A stretch of DNA of 16,225 nucleotides from JAYVJM01 sp043769275. GTDB taxonomy: Bacteria > Pseudomonadota > Gammaproteobacteria > Pseudomonadales > UBA7239. The stretch spans positions 1 through 16,225 of the forward strand of contig JAYVJM010000042.1 of NCBI GenBank assembly GCA_043769275.1. The letters run 5' to 3'. Positions 7,370-14,409 of this stretch are shown in pieces. Position 1 is the first letter of the stretch. Every line of letters starts with the position of its first letter. The position numbers and the translations under genes were made by a program. Under the pieces are notes generated by a model. It saw only the letters and a program-made list of their open reading frames with translations. It was not told the origin of the DNA and ran no database searches.

Positions 7370-8350
7370 TTACGGTGCGGGTGGTGTCTTGCTGTCGATA
7401 CTTATTTCGAGATCGGGTGCGCTGCCCAGCTGTGTGTTTATAAAACAGCTTACGTTGCCAGGGACGTTCAGCAGACTGCGGCAAATACCTTCGGAGACCA
7501 CGCTAGACCACGCATCAACTTGGGTATAAAAAGAGCCACTTCTCGACTCTTCTGTGTTTTTAAATGTCAAGAAAAGCGATTCACCGACCGTAGGCGGCGA
7601 AACTTTTTTGCTGAAAGCCGGCAGTGAGCCATTCGCTTCTTCGCTTTGCTTGTATTCCACACAGTCGCTCGGGTCTGTCTCGCGGCACAGCGTATAGTGT
7701 GCATGGTGCAGCTCTACCGTTGTTGATGACGAAGCTGGGATGGTGGCTACATCCTCCTGGCCCTCCCCATAGGCGGGGTGTAAAAAAAGCTTATACACAC
7801 CAGAGCTGTTATTCGTAATGGTTGTTTTGCTGGCAGAAGAAACGGCGTTTTTGATGTGCACCGTGTTAGTGCCTGCTGCGGGAAGAGCTAAGGCGCAGGC
7901 GATGCCATACGCCTCTGTTCCACGGCAGACGCCGCCAGCGTCATAGTAACCGTCTTGACCTTTGACAAGGCTATGGCTGAAGCCGAATCCGGTAAGGGTT
8001 TCTGCGCCGTCTATGTTTTCGTCTACCTCAACTTTGAATGGGATGCTTGTTTGGGTGTTATCAGGGTAAACGGAAAGTTTGGGAGCGCCCCCATCTGTCG
8101 CATAAACCATGAGGAAATACTGGGGGTTGGCCGTATCTTGGCTGGCAAAGAGCATCTGATACGTCGCATCGTCAAAATGATGACTTGCCCCCGGTTTGAT
8201 TTCTGTTCGTGGCGCAGCTACAGCGTCGGAATAAAAAAGGCTATGCGAACTATTGTTTTCCACTGTGACGGGAATAGGTGTGTGCGAATAGCCGTATTGA
8301 CAAGCAAATAAAACACATAAAACGGATAAAAAACTAAGTAACTTTTTCAT
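7370..8350 (-). CDS. Secreted protein of unknown function with an internal duplication
   Basis: I do not recognise this 326-residue protein. It begins with a signal peptide (MKKLLSFLSVLCVLF...), probably cut near residue 22. A lipobox-like LFAC at 14-17 is an alternative, although phenylalanine at -2 is atypical. The mature part appears duplicated. Residues 28-72 (VTVENNSS...LF...IKPGAS...YQMLFASQD) align by eye with 176-226 (TTITNNSS...LF...IPASSS...HYTLCRETD). Later, VCRG...AC (141-152) matches ICRS...SC (289-302). The mature chain has six cysteines in three close pairs (142/152, 222/230, 290/302), suggesting disulfides outside the cytoplasm. The start ATG 8350 has GGTAGG about 6 bases upstream. 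It is a single gene, convergent with the SGNH gene and divergent from the NIF3-like gene. Confidence 0.75.
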   Translation of the reverse strand: MKKLLSFLSVLCVLFACQYGYSHTPIPVTVENNSSHSLFYSDAVAAPRTEIKPGASHHFDDATYQMLFASQDTANPQYFLMVYATDGGAPKLSVYPDNTQTSIPFKVEVDENIDGAETLTGFGFSHSLVKGQDGYYDAGGVCRGTEAYGIACALALPAAGTNTVHIKNAVSSASKTTITNNSSGVYKLFLHPAYGEGQEDVATIPASSSTTVELHHAHYTLCRETDPSDCVEYKQSEEANGSLPAFSKKVSPPTVGESLFLTFKNTEESRSGSFYTQVDAWSSVVSEGICRSLLNVPGNVSCFINTQLGSAPDLEISIDSKTPPAP

Positions 8351-8387
8351 ATCAACCTACCATTAAGTTAGTTGTAGAAAAGAACAA

Positions 8388-8463
8388 TCTGCCGTGGCAG
8401 ACTTACCGTTTCACCTGCTTCGCTTTTATAGAAACTAAGAAAAGCAGGCCGGTGTACTATAGT
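8388..8463. promoter_or_regulatory. Divergent intergenic region with palindrome and -10-like box
   Basis: The 177 bases between the divergent genes contain a perfect palindromic hairpin TCTGCCGTGGCAGA (8388-8401). An inverted pair, CCTGCTT (8414-8420) and AAGCAGG (8442-8448), competes with an alternative inner pair GCTTTT/AAAAGC. A -10-like TATAGT on the plus strand (8458-8463) could start the transcript of the NIF3-like gene. No good -35 partner is visible for it. The region must hold promoters in both directions; which palindrome is an operator is unknown. Confidence 0.3.
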
Positions 8464-8527
8464 GACGCTGGCTGGCAAATGGAAGGTTGTCAACTGAGGC
8501 GCGTAACTGCGCATTGTGGAGAGCGAT

Positions 8528-8842
8528 ATGCAAGCTCTAGTTGTTTACGTGCCAGAAACACATCTAGCTCAAGTTAAGCAGGCAATGTTTGCGGCGGGTG
8601 CCGGTAAAATTGGCAACTACGATCAGTGCTGTTGGCAGGTTAAGGGACAAGGGCAATTTCGTCCGTTGGAGGCCAGTGCGCCTTTTTGTGGAGAAAAATA
8701 CGCAGTCTCTACTGAGGTGGAGTATCGCGTAGAAATGACGTGCACTGATGATTGTGTGCCAGCCGTTATTGCTGCCATGCAGTTGGTGCATCCTTATGAA
8801 GAGCCTGCGTGGTGTGCGTGGCCTGTGCGCTCGATTTTGTGA
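8528..8842 (+). CDS. Small NIF3/YqfO-like protein
   Basis: This 104-residue protein matches the short single-domain proteins in Proteobacteria annotated as NIF3/YqfO-like (related to an inserted domain of larger NIF3 proteins). Characteristic stretches are VYVPETHLAQVKQAMFAAGAG, GNYDQCCWQVKGQGQFRP near the middle, and the C-terminal HPYEEPAW (about 90-97). The fold is ferredoxin-like; its biochemical role is not established. ATG 8528 is chosen because GGAGAG (8518-8523) lies 4-6 bases before it. A GTG at 8516 would lack a ribosome-binding site. rpiA follows after 63 bases on the same strand and may share its transcript. Confidence 0.85.
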   Translation: MQALVVYVPETHLAQVKQAMFAAGAGKIGNYDQCCWQVKGQGQFRPLEASAPFCGEKYAVSTEVEYRVEMTCTDDCVPAVIAAMQLVHPYEEPAWCAWPVRSIL

Positions 8843-8905
8843 TCGCCCGCCACAATCCTCAAATATTTTGTGTAATTTTTTCTCTTTAATTAGGCAATAA
8901 CTGTG

Positions 8906-9589
8906 ATGACCCAGAATCAGCTTAAGCAGGCCGTAGCGTTAGCTGCATTTGATTATGTTCGTGCGCGCCTACACAAAAAATCCATTATTGGCATCGGCAC
9001 AGGTTCTACTGTTAATTATTTTATTGAAGCACTGGGCAAATGTCGCGGTGAATTCGTCGGCTGCGTTTCCAGTTCGGAGGCATCGACTCATCGTTTGCGC
9101 GAACGGGGCATAGACGTGCTTGACCTCAACAGTACGGGTGATTTTGATATTTACGTTGACGGTGCGGATGAGGTTAATTCCGCATTGGAGCTGATCAAAG
9201 GCGGCGGCGCAGCACTGACTCGTGAAAAGATATTGGCCGCTTGTGCGAAAGAGTTTGTTTGCATTGCCGATGAATCAAAACAAGTGGTGACACTAGGGCG
9301 TTTCCCTTTGCCTGTAGAAGTGGTTACTATAGCGCACAGCTATGTGGCGCGAGAGCTGCTAAAGCTCGGCGGTGATCCTGTTTATAGGCAGGGCGTAGTG
9401 ACGGATAACGGCAATGTTATTCTCGATGTGCATCACTTGACCATTTCGGCACCGCGTGTGTTGGAAGAGAAAATTAACAATATTGTGGGTGTTGTCTGTG
9501 GTGGATTGTTTGCCTTGCGTCCTGCAGATGTTTTGTTATTGGGGCGCGGCAGTGGAGTTGAGGCTTTTCTGCCTAAGAAAAATAGCTAA
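8906..9589 (+). CDS. rpiA: Ribose-5-phosphate isomerase A
   Basis: RpiA interconverts ribose 5-phosphate and ribulose 5-phosphate in the non-oxidative pentose phosphate pathway. The protein has 227 residues, close to the family norm. It shows the phosphate loop GIGTGST (29-35), SSSEAS (56-61), the active-site segment YVDGADEVN with D85 and D88, KGGG (98-101) and the catalytic glutamate in TREK (E107). ATG 8906 gives the MTQ... start seen in E. coli. A GTG at 8903 directly before it would be better spaced from TAGG at 8891-8894, so the true start is uncertain by one codon. The gene is convergent with ygfA, only 12 bases apart. Confidence 0.96.
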   Translation: MTQNQLKQAVALAAFDYVRARLHKKSIIGIGTGSTVNYFIEALGKCRGEFVGCVSSSEASTHRLRERGIDVLDLNSTGDFDIYVDGADEVNSALELIKGGGAALTREKILAACAKEFVCIADESKQVVTLGRFPLPVEVVTIAHSYVARELLKLGGDPVYRQGVVTDNGNVILDVHHLTISAPRVLEEKINNIVGVVCGGLFALRPADVLLLGRGSGVEAFLPKKNS

Positions 9590-9601
9590 GTGATTTTTTT
9601 G

Positions 9602-10186
9602 TTAGAAAAACAAGCGCATTTTTTCTGTGACAATGCCGTTTAGTGGAATATCCCAGTTTTCCACTTGGAGTGATGGCACTTCTTGGATGCCGTGCGCAAG
9701 GCCAATCAATAGAGGTTTTCGGTATGGACTGTTGCGCTTGAAGGCAAACGTGCGGTCATAGAAGCCGCCGCCCATTCCTAGGCGTTGTCCATGGCGGTCA
9801 AATCCAACCAGAGGCAGTAACACGAGCTGCAATGCCCATGCGGGTAAGCGAGCGTTCTGGATGTGCGGCTCTGGAATGCCATAACGATTTTTATGCAGTT
9901 TATCGCCGCTGCGATAGCGTAGAAAAGCCATACGATTGCTGCTGTCTCGGTGTAAGCGCGGCAAATAACAATTTTTCCCATAGCGTTCTGCTATGCGTAA
10001 GAAAAAAGAGGGGTCTATCTCGCCATCATTAGCCAAATAGAAAGCGATATGTTTGCAATGCATGAAGCGCACGTTGCTGCGTAATTGCTGTGCTAACAAT
10101 TGCGCGGCGAATTTTTGTTCGGCGGGAGATAAAGCGCGACGTGCTTGACGCAATTGTTTGCGTAAGCGTGAGCGATGTTTATGCAC
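9602..10186 (-). CDS. ygfA: 5-formyltetrahydrofolate cyclo-ligase
   Basis: The enzyme converts 5-formyl-THF to 5,10-methenyl-THF with ATP, recovering folate. With the start proposed here it has 194 residues. The family signature GMGGGFYDRT lies at 137-146, preceded by LLPLVGFD, and the C-terminal part has ENWDIPLNGIVTE. The frame stays open upstream to 10378 without a stop, but that extension is the 6S RNA read as protein. The only plausible start near the family N-terminus is GTG 10186 (HKHRSRLRKQ... follows). No clear Shine-Dalgarno sequence precedes it. The gene begins about 25 bases beyond the 6S RNA 3' end, the classical ssrS-ygfA arrangement, so it is probably expressed as read-through of the 6S transcript. 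Confidence 0.93.
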   Translation of the reverse strand: MHKHRSRLRKQLRQARRALSPAEQKFAAQLLAQQLRSNVRFMHCKHIAFYLANDGEIDPSFFLRIAERYGKNCYLPRLHRDSSNRMAFLRYRSGDKLHKNRYGIPEPHIQNARLPAWALQLVLLPLVGFDRHGQRLGMGGGFYDRTFAFKRNSPYRKPLLIGLAHGIQEVPSLQVENWDIPLNGIVTEKMRLFF

Positions 10187-10211
10187 GGAGAGATGATGTT
10201 TGCAGAAAAGG

Positions 10212-10389
10212 AAAAATACCCGAAGCGCCGCTGCCGACGTGGCCTTGAACCCAAAGTTCAAGGTGGGCACACCTGTGTCGTCGTAAGGCTTTCCGCGAAG
10301 CGGACATGCACACTGAAAACAATCTAGATGCACCCTGGGTTTTTGGAATCGGCTCGAGGACATAGCCGACTGGCGCACACCCCAGGTTC
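10212..10389 (-). ncRNA. ssrS: 6S RNA
   Basis: Read on the minus strand, the segment contains the conserved 3' half of 6S RNA: a CCTTACGACGACAC block, then the hairpin CCTTGAAC...GGGTTCAAGG, then GGCAGCGGCG. The 5' half has GCCAGTCGGCT...GAGCCGATT as in the gamma-proteobacterial consensus. The ends pair as a closing stem (ACCTGGGG...GCGCC near the 5' end with GGCGCTTCGGGT near the 3' end), followed by a short T run (10212-10216). 6S RNA mimics an open promoter and sequesters sigma-70 RNA polymerase in stationary phase. Its location directly before ygfA is the expected synteny. The exact ends are estimates from the promoter and the closing stem. Confidence 0.93.
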
Positions 10390-10394
10390 TGATG

Positions 10395-10425
10395 AGTATA
10401 ACGCAAATGGCAAGTGACAGTGCAA
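10395..10425 (-). promoter_or_regulatory. Probable 6S RNA promoter
   Basis: On the minus strand a -10 box TATACT (10400-10395) lies about 6-7 bases before the inferred 6S 5' end. A -35-like TTGCAC (10425-10420) is 19 bases upstream, slightly long for sigma-70. The promoter sits immediately after the accC stop codon, so 6S can be transcribed on its own or by read-through from aroQ-accBC. Confidence 0.6.
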
Positions 10426-10432
10426 GGCATTG

Positions 10433-11776
10433 TTACGCTGCGCTCAGCTTTTTTTCGAGATAATGGATATTCACGCCACCCGCTGAAAATGCTACATCGC
10501 GAACTAGGTCTTGCTGTAGCGGGATATTGCAGCGTACGCCATCAATAACCGTTTCGTCTAAGGCAACGCGCATACGGGCAAGCGCAGTGGCGCGATCGGC
10601 TCCATAGCTGATTATTTTTGCAATAAGCGAGTCGTAAAACGGTGGAATGGTATAGCCGCTATAAAGGTGTGAGTCGACACGAATACCGCAGCCCCCAGGC
10701 GCGTGCCAGTGGCTGACTTTACCAGGGCATGGCGTAAATGTTTTAGGGTCTTCTGCATTGATGCGGCACTCAAATGCATGGCCGCGTATCACGATATCTT
10801 TTTGTTTGATTGTGAGCGCAAGGCCGCTGGCGATTTTTAGCTGTTCTTTAACAATATCAATGCCTGTAACCATTTCAGTTACTGGGTGTTCCACCTGTAC
10901 GCGCGTGTTCATTTCTATAAAATAAAAATGCCCATTTTCATACAAAAACTCAAAAGTCCCTGCGCCGCTGTAGCCCATATCAATACAGGCTTTCACGCAG
11001 GAATCCGCTACTTTTTTGCGGACATCGTCTGGAATGCCAGGGGCGGGAGCTTCTTCTAGCACTTTTTGGTGGCGGCGTTGCAGGGAGCAGTCTCGATCGC
11101 CCAAATGAATGGCGTGTCCTTGACCGTCGGACAGAATCTGAATTTCGACATGGCGCGGGTTTTCCAGGAATTTTTCCATGTATACCGTGCTGTCACCGAA
11201 CGCGGCGAGTGCCTCGTTGCGTGTTATTTGTACTGCTCTGACTAATTGAGATTCGGCACGCACAATGCGCATGCCGCGCCCGCCGCCGCCCGCTGCGGCT
11301 TTAATAATGACGGGGTAGCCAACTTCGCGGCCAATTTTGATTAGCGCGTCGGCATCGTCTGGTAATGCGCCATCGGAGCCTGGAACCGTTGGTACGCCTG
11401 CCTTTTTCATGGCGTTTTTGGCTGAAACTTTGTCGCCCATCAGGCGAATAACCGCAGCAGATGGGCCAATAAATACAAAGCCGCTTTTATGTACTTGCTC
11501 GGCGAAGTTGGCGTTTTCAGCGAGAAAGCCGTAGCCCGGATGCACGGCTTGTGCGTTAGTTATTTCCATCGCGCTGATAATCGCAGGAATGTTCAAATAG
11601 CTGTCGCTGGATTTGTTCGGGCCGATGCACACGGCTTCGTCTGCCAGACGCACATGCATTAAATCTCTATCAACTTTTGAATGTAGCGCGACCGTTTTAA
11701 TGCCGAGCTCTTTGCACGCCCGTAGAATACGTAAAGCAATTTCTCCGCGATTGGCTATAGCAATTTTTTCAAACAT
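10433..11776 (-). CDS. accC: Acetyl-CoA carboxylase, biotin carboxylase subunit
   Basis: AccC carboxylates the biotin carried on AccB using bicarbonate and ATP, the first half-reaction of malonyl-CoA formation for fatty acid synthesis. Length is 447 residues, full size. It shows the N-terminal IANRGEIALRI, the ATP-grasp glycine-rich loop AAAGGGGRGM (about 160-169), EKFLENPRHVEIQ, the DRDCSLQRRHQK segment and the metal/biotin site FIEMNTRVQVEHPVTE. ATG 11776 follows the accB stop by 19 bases, in operon with aroQ and accB. It is the last protein gene of the operon; the 6S promoter follows its stop codon. Confidence 0.98.
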   Translation of the reverse strand: MFEKIAIANRGEIALRILRACKELGIKTVALHSKVDRDLMHVRLADEAVCIGPNKSSDSYLNIPAIISAMEITNAQAVHPGYGFLAENANFAEQVHKSGFVFIGPSAAVIRLMGDKVSAKNAMKKAGVPTVPGSDGALPDDADALIKIGREVGYPVIIKAAAGGGGRGMRIVRAESQLVRAVQITRNEALAAFGDSTVYMEKFLENPRHVEIQILSDGQGHAIHLGDRDCSLQRRHQKVLEEAPAPGIPDDVRKKVADSCVKACIDMGYSGAGTFEFLYENGHFYFIEMNTRVQVEHPVTEMVTGIDIVKEQLKIASGLALTIKQKDIVIRGHAFECRINAEDPKTFTPCPGKVSHWHAPGGCGIRVDSHLYSGYTIPPFYDSLIAKIISYGADRATALARMRVALDETVIDGVRCNIPLQQDLVRDVAFSAGGVNIHYLEKKLSAA

Positions 11777-11795
11777 AGCGTTTATCTCGGCTCAG

Positions 11796-12251
11796 TCAGG
11801 CGATGGTGAAAAGCGGCTGGTCGAACTCGACCGGTTCGCCGTCTGCCACGAGTGCAGACTGAATGGTGCCGGCTTTGTCGGATTCAATTTGGTTCATCAT
11901 CTTCATGGCTTCAACGATACATAACACGTCGCCGACTTTAACGGTTTGGCCGATAGTGGCGAAGGGAGGGGAGTCTGGCGATGGAGAGCTGTAGAACGTC
12001 CCGACCATTGGCGAGCGCACAGTGTGGTGGCCTGTAGGTGGCGCAGGAGAGGCGGGAGGCGTAAATGCTGGCGGAGAAGCAGGTGCGGAAGCATAGACAG
12101 CAGGTGCTGGTGTCATGATTGGCGCGGGAGCCATAGGCGGTGCACTATGACGCGATATGCGAACAGCTTCTTCACCTTCGCGTATTTCAATTTCGCTGAT
12201 ATTGGACTCTTCTAACAGCTCAATCAGTTTCTTGATTTTTCGTATGTCCAT
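11796..12251 (-). CDS. accB: Acetyl-CoA carboxylase biotin carboxyl carrier protein
   Basis: AccB carries biotin between the biotin carboxylase (AccC) and the carboxyltransferase. It has 151 residues: an N-terminal helix (DIRKIKKLIELLEESNISEIEI), a flexible linker rich in proline and alanine (about 37-73), and a biotinyl domain with the thumb segment SSPSPDSPPF (88-97) and the attachment motif EAMKMM, where K117 is biotinylated. The start ATG 12251 has AAAGG about 7-8 bases upstream. It lies between aroQ and accC in the standard gammaproteobacterial order. Confidence 0.98.
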   Translation of the reverse strand: MDIRKIKKLIELLEESNISEIEIREGEEAVRISRHSAPPMAPAPIMTPAPAVYASAPASPPAFTPPASPAPPTGHHTVRSPMVGTFYSSPSPDSPPFATIGQTVKVGDVLCIVEAMKMMNQIESDKAGTIQSALVADGEPVEFDQPLFTIA

Positions 12252-12298
12252 ACTTTCACCTTTAAACGGTTGTTGCGCAGGGATTAATCATTCAGATG

Positions 12299-12742
12299 TT
12301 AGTGCGCGCTTAATTTGTCGAGTGCGGCCAGCAGTGCTAGCTCGTAACTTATCGCGCCGAAGCCAGAGATCACGCCATTGGCGATGTCGGAAAAATAGGA
12401 GTGATGGCGAAAAGCTTCGCGGCGGTAAATATTTGATAAATGTACTTCTATAAATGGAATATTGACGGCAAGTAAAGCATCGCGCAGCGCCACGCTTGTG
12501 TGAGTAAATGCCGCCGGATTGAAAATAATGAAGTCGACACCTTCCCGTTTGGCATCATGAATGCGTTCAATCAACTCGTGCTCGGCGTTACTTTGTAGCG
12601 TCTGCAGGCTGTGGCCTTGTTGTAGCGCGCGCTCAGTCAGGCTCGTATTGATATCGTTCAATGTTGTCGCGCCGTATACATCGGGCTCACGGCTGCCTAG
12701 CAAATTTAAATTTGGACCGTGTAATACGAGTATGCTGGCCAT
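12299..12742 (-). CDS. aroQ: 3-dehydroquinate dehydratase, type II
   Basis: AroQ converts 3-dehydroquinate to 3-dehydroshikimate in the shikimate pathway. It has 147 residues, typical for the type II (dodecameric) enzyme. Visible motifs are HGPNLNLLGSREPDVYG (8-24, catalytic Y23), NPAAFTHTSVALRDAL (75-90; a phenylalanine stands where tyrosine is common), the general-acid histidine in EVHLSNI (H101) and RHHSY (112-116). The frame stays open for 37 more codons upstream, but ATG 12742 is chosen because AAGGA lies 7 bases before it and the start matches the family. It is the first gene of the aroQ-accB-accC operon. Confidence 0.97.
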   Translation of the reverse strand: MASILVLHGPNLNLLGSREPDVYGATTLNDINTSLTERALQQGHSLQTLQSNAEHELIERIHDAKREGVDFIIFNPAAFTHTSVALRDALLAVNIPFIEVHLSNIYRREAFRHHSYFSDIANGVISGFGAISYELALLAALDKLSAH

Positions 12743-12909
12743 GATAAATCCTTCGCGGAGCGTTTTATGGGAGTATCCGCAGTGTGCCGCAAGCCCATGT
12801 GCGTGTCTACGCATATTTTCGGCTAATGGCGGCGATATGGGGCAACTATTCATAATGATGCAGCAAAAAACAGGTTGTGCTAGGCGGTGTTTACTGCCAG
12901 TCGCAGTGT

Positions 12910-12938
12910 TTTATATTGAGACAAACATGTTGTATCAG
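12910..12938 (-). promoter_or_regulatory. Candidate promoter for aroQ-accB-accC
   Basis: On the minus strand, CTGATA (12938-12933) and TATAAA (12915-12910) are separated by 17 bases, a reasonable sigma-70 arrangement about 170 bases before the aroQ start. The 282-base gap between aroQ and ubiK must hold the divergent promoters. A -10-like TATAGT on the plus strand (12979-12984) could serve ubiK but lacks a good -35. Apart from these I see nothing else clear in the gap. Confidence 0.35.
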
Positions 12939-13024
12939 GGGGCCGTTGCCTGCCGTTTAATTTGCTGTGTGGGGTAGTTATAGTGGCGGCATTCTTCTTT
13001 TTTCATTTAGACAGGCGCATTATA

Positions 13025-13288
13025 GTGATTACGATTCCCGTTGATCTGATAAAAAAACTGGCCGCACAGTTTGGCTCGCAGTTAGAGCAGGAGTTCCGGC
13101 AGTCATCCAATGAAAACAAGCTGGCTGGTGAAGAGTTTGAGAAAATTTTGCATGTGTTACTTCAGTCGGCCTTGGCTAGGTTGGATTTAGTCGGCCGCAG
13201 TGAGTTTGATGCGCAGTGCCAAGTGCTGTCACGCACACGTACGCGCTTGGAAGCTGCGGAAAAAAAATTGTTGTTGCATGCTCAGTAG
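13025..13288 (+). CDS. ubiK: Ubiquinone biosynthesis accessory factor UbiK (BMFP protein)
   Basis: UbiK is a small coiled-coil, membrane-fusogenic protein that with UbiJ assists the soluble Ubi complex of ubiquinone synthesis. The protein has 87 residues from GTG 13025. The C-terminal half carries the family pattern LARLDLVGRSEFDAQCQVLSRTRTRLEAAEKK as two parts of a helix. The N-terminus PVDLIKKLA matches the DPKKIEQLA start in E. coli. The frame is open upstream to 12962, but the added residues are hydrophobic and absent from the family. The ribosome-binding site is weak. It is divergent from aroQ. Confidence 0.88.
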   Translation: MITIPVDLIKKLAAQFGSQLEQEFRQSSNENKLAGEEFEKILHVLLQSALARLDLVGRSEFDAQCQVLSRTRTRLEAAEKKLLLHAQ

Positions 13289-13587
13289 TGTCTTGTTTTA
13301 GATGTGTGTTTTTGGTGTTTTTGGTGTTTTTTACAGGATCAGCATTCGTGTTCTGAATGTGCGCATGCGCAATTGTGGGTAACGCATAAGAGAACCTGTG
13401 GGCTTCTTTATTATGTCGGTGTTAAAAATTTGTATGCCGGGGCTTTTTTTTCTTGTCAAAATTCCGTAACATAGGAACGGTTTTTGTTGGGTTGCTTTTC
13501 CTCTCCAGCAAAAAGCTCAGGGTGCACAAAGGGAAACTATAAGAGCCGTATTTTGTAGCTGGATATTTTTTTAATAGGAGCTTGTTT
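13289..13587. other. 299-base intergenic region with small repeats between ubiK and the TorF-like gene
   Basis: No gene is supported here. It holds three tandem copies of the 9-mer GTGTTTTTG (13306-13332, last base changed). A small hairpin CATTC/GAATG (13343-13347 and 13355-13359) is next to a perfect 12-base palindrome TGCGCATGCGCA (13360-13371). A further pairing, ACAGG (13333-13337) with CCTGT (13395-13399), would enclose both. A T run (13442-13449) lacks a clear stem. A -10-like TATAAG at 13538-13543 may precede the next gene. Function is unknown. Confidence 0.45.
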
Positions 13588-14316
13588 ATGAAAGCATTGG
13601 TAAAAGCAGTGGCAGTAAGTTCACTTGTTTTGGCGGGATCCCAGGCAATGGCCACTGACGTGGGTAATGGCTTTGATGCTAGCGCAAATGTCGGTTTGGT
13701 TAGCGATTATCTCTGGCGCGGCATTAGCCAAAGCGATAAGCGCGGAGCGATTCAAGGCGGTCTAGACCTTAAGCATGAGTCAGGCGCGTATATTGGAACG
13801 TGGATGTCGAGCGTTTATCTTCCTTATAACGGCACAAAACGTGCGAACACCGAGCAGGATGGCTACATTGGTTATAAATTTAACGTAGCTGAATTGGCGT
13901 TTGACCTGCGTTATACCGATTATCACTACGCTGGTGCGACAGGTCTTGATTTTACTGAAACGCATGCGGATGTTAGTGCTTTTGGTGCGGTTGTTGGTGT
14001 TGACTACAGTAACGACACAGTGACTGCAGCCGGTACAGGTAGTGCCTTGCATTATTATGCAGGTTACAGCTACACGTTCCCGATGGACATCGTCGGTACT
14101 GCAACAGTTGGTCGCTACGATCTTAAAGATGACGTGATCGGCAATCACAGCGCGTATAGCTACAATTCTGTTGGTGTTTCAAAGACGTTGTTAGACATTA
14201 ACTGGGGCGTTGCCTATTCTAGTACCAATGTCAGCTCTAGCGGTTGTGCAAGCTACACCACCGACAAAGACTACTGCGGTAGCGCATGGGTCTTTTCCGC
14301 GACCAAAAAACTGTAA
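13588..14316 (+). CDS. TorF-family (Gcw_chp) putative outer membrane protein
   Basis: This 242-residue protein has a signal peptide (MKALVKAVAVSSLVLAGSQAMA, cut after residue 22). It carries the family hallmark near the mature N-terminus: VGLVSDYLWRGISQSDKRGAIQGGLD. The rest alternates polar and aromatic residues as in a beta-barrel (for example YIGYKFNVAELAFDLRYTDYHY). Members are annotated as putative porins; in related bacteria they are often found with ammonium-transport genes, but amtB/glnK are not in this window. The transported substrate is unknown. ATG 13588 has AGGAG (13576-13580) 7 bases upstream; an earlier TTG at 13582 is rejected. The C-terminus ends KKL rather than the phenylalanine common for barrels. 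It is convergent with murB. Confidence 0.88.
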   Translation: MKALVKAVAVSSLVLAGSQAMATDVGNGFDASANVGLVSDYLWRGISQSDKRGAIQGGLDLKHESGAYIGTWMSSVYLPYNGTKRANTEQDGYIGYKFNVAELAFDLRYTDYHYAGATGLDFTETHADVSAFGAVVGVDYSNDTVTAAGTGSALHYYAGYSYTFPMDIVGTATVGRYDLKDDVIGNHSAYSYNSVGVSKTLLDINWGVAYSSTNVSSSGCASYTTDKDYCGSAWVFSATKKL

Positions 14317-14409
14317 ACAACTTTTTCTCTCGTTTTTTTGCATAAATTTAGCTAAAAGCAGTCTGCGAGTTTGGGTGGAGCGTGAAGCTATCGTCTGGTG
14401 CTTTTATGT

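Noticed and set aside
7955..8311. A 118-codon plus-strand frame opposite the secreted-protein gene.
   Set aside because: The minus-strand frame has a signal peptide, a ribosome-binding site and an internal duplication; the plus-strand frame has none of these.
12561..12977. A 138-codon plus-strand frame opposite aroQ.
   Set aside because: It is antisense to a clear aroQ gene, has no recognisable domain and no ribosome-binding site.
13302..13382. A 26-codon frame starting ATG TGT GTT over the tandem 9-mers.
   Set aside because: It has no ribosome-binding site, and its repeated GVF pattern is just the nucleotide repeat in translation.
13523..13553. A CACAAAGGGAAAC stretch resembling part of a cyclic di-GMP (GEMM-I) riboswitch before the TorF-like gene.
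   Set aside because: The other required parts (a GACGCAAAGCC-like block, the second hairpin with GGUAGC and the closing stem) are not present.
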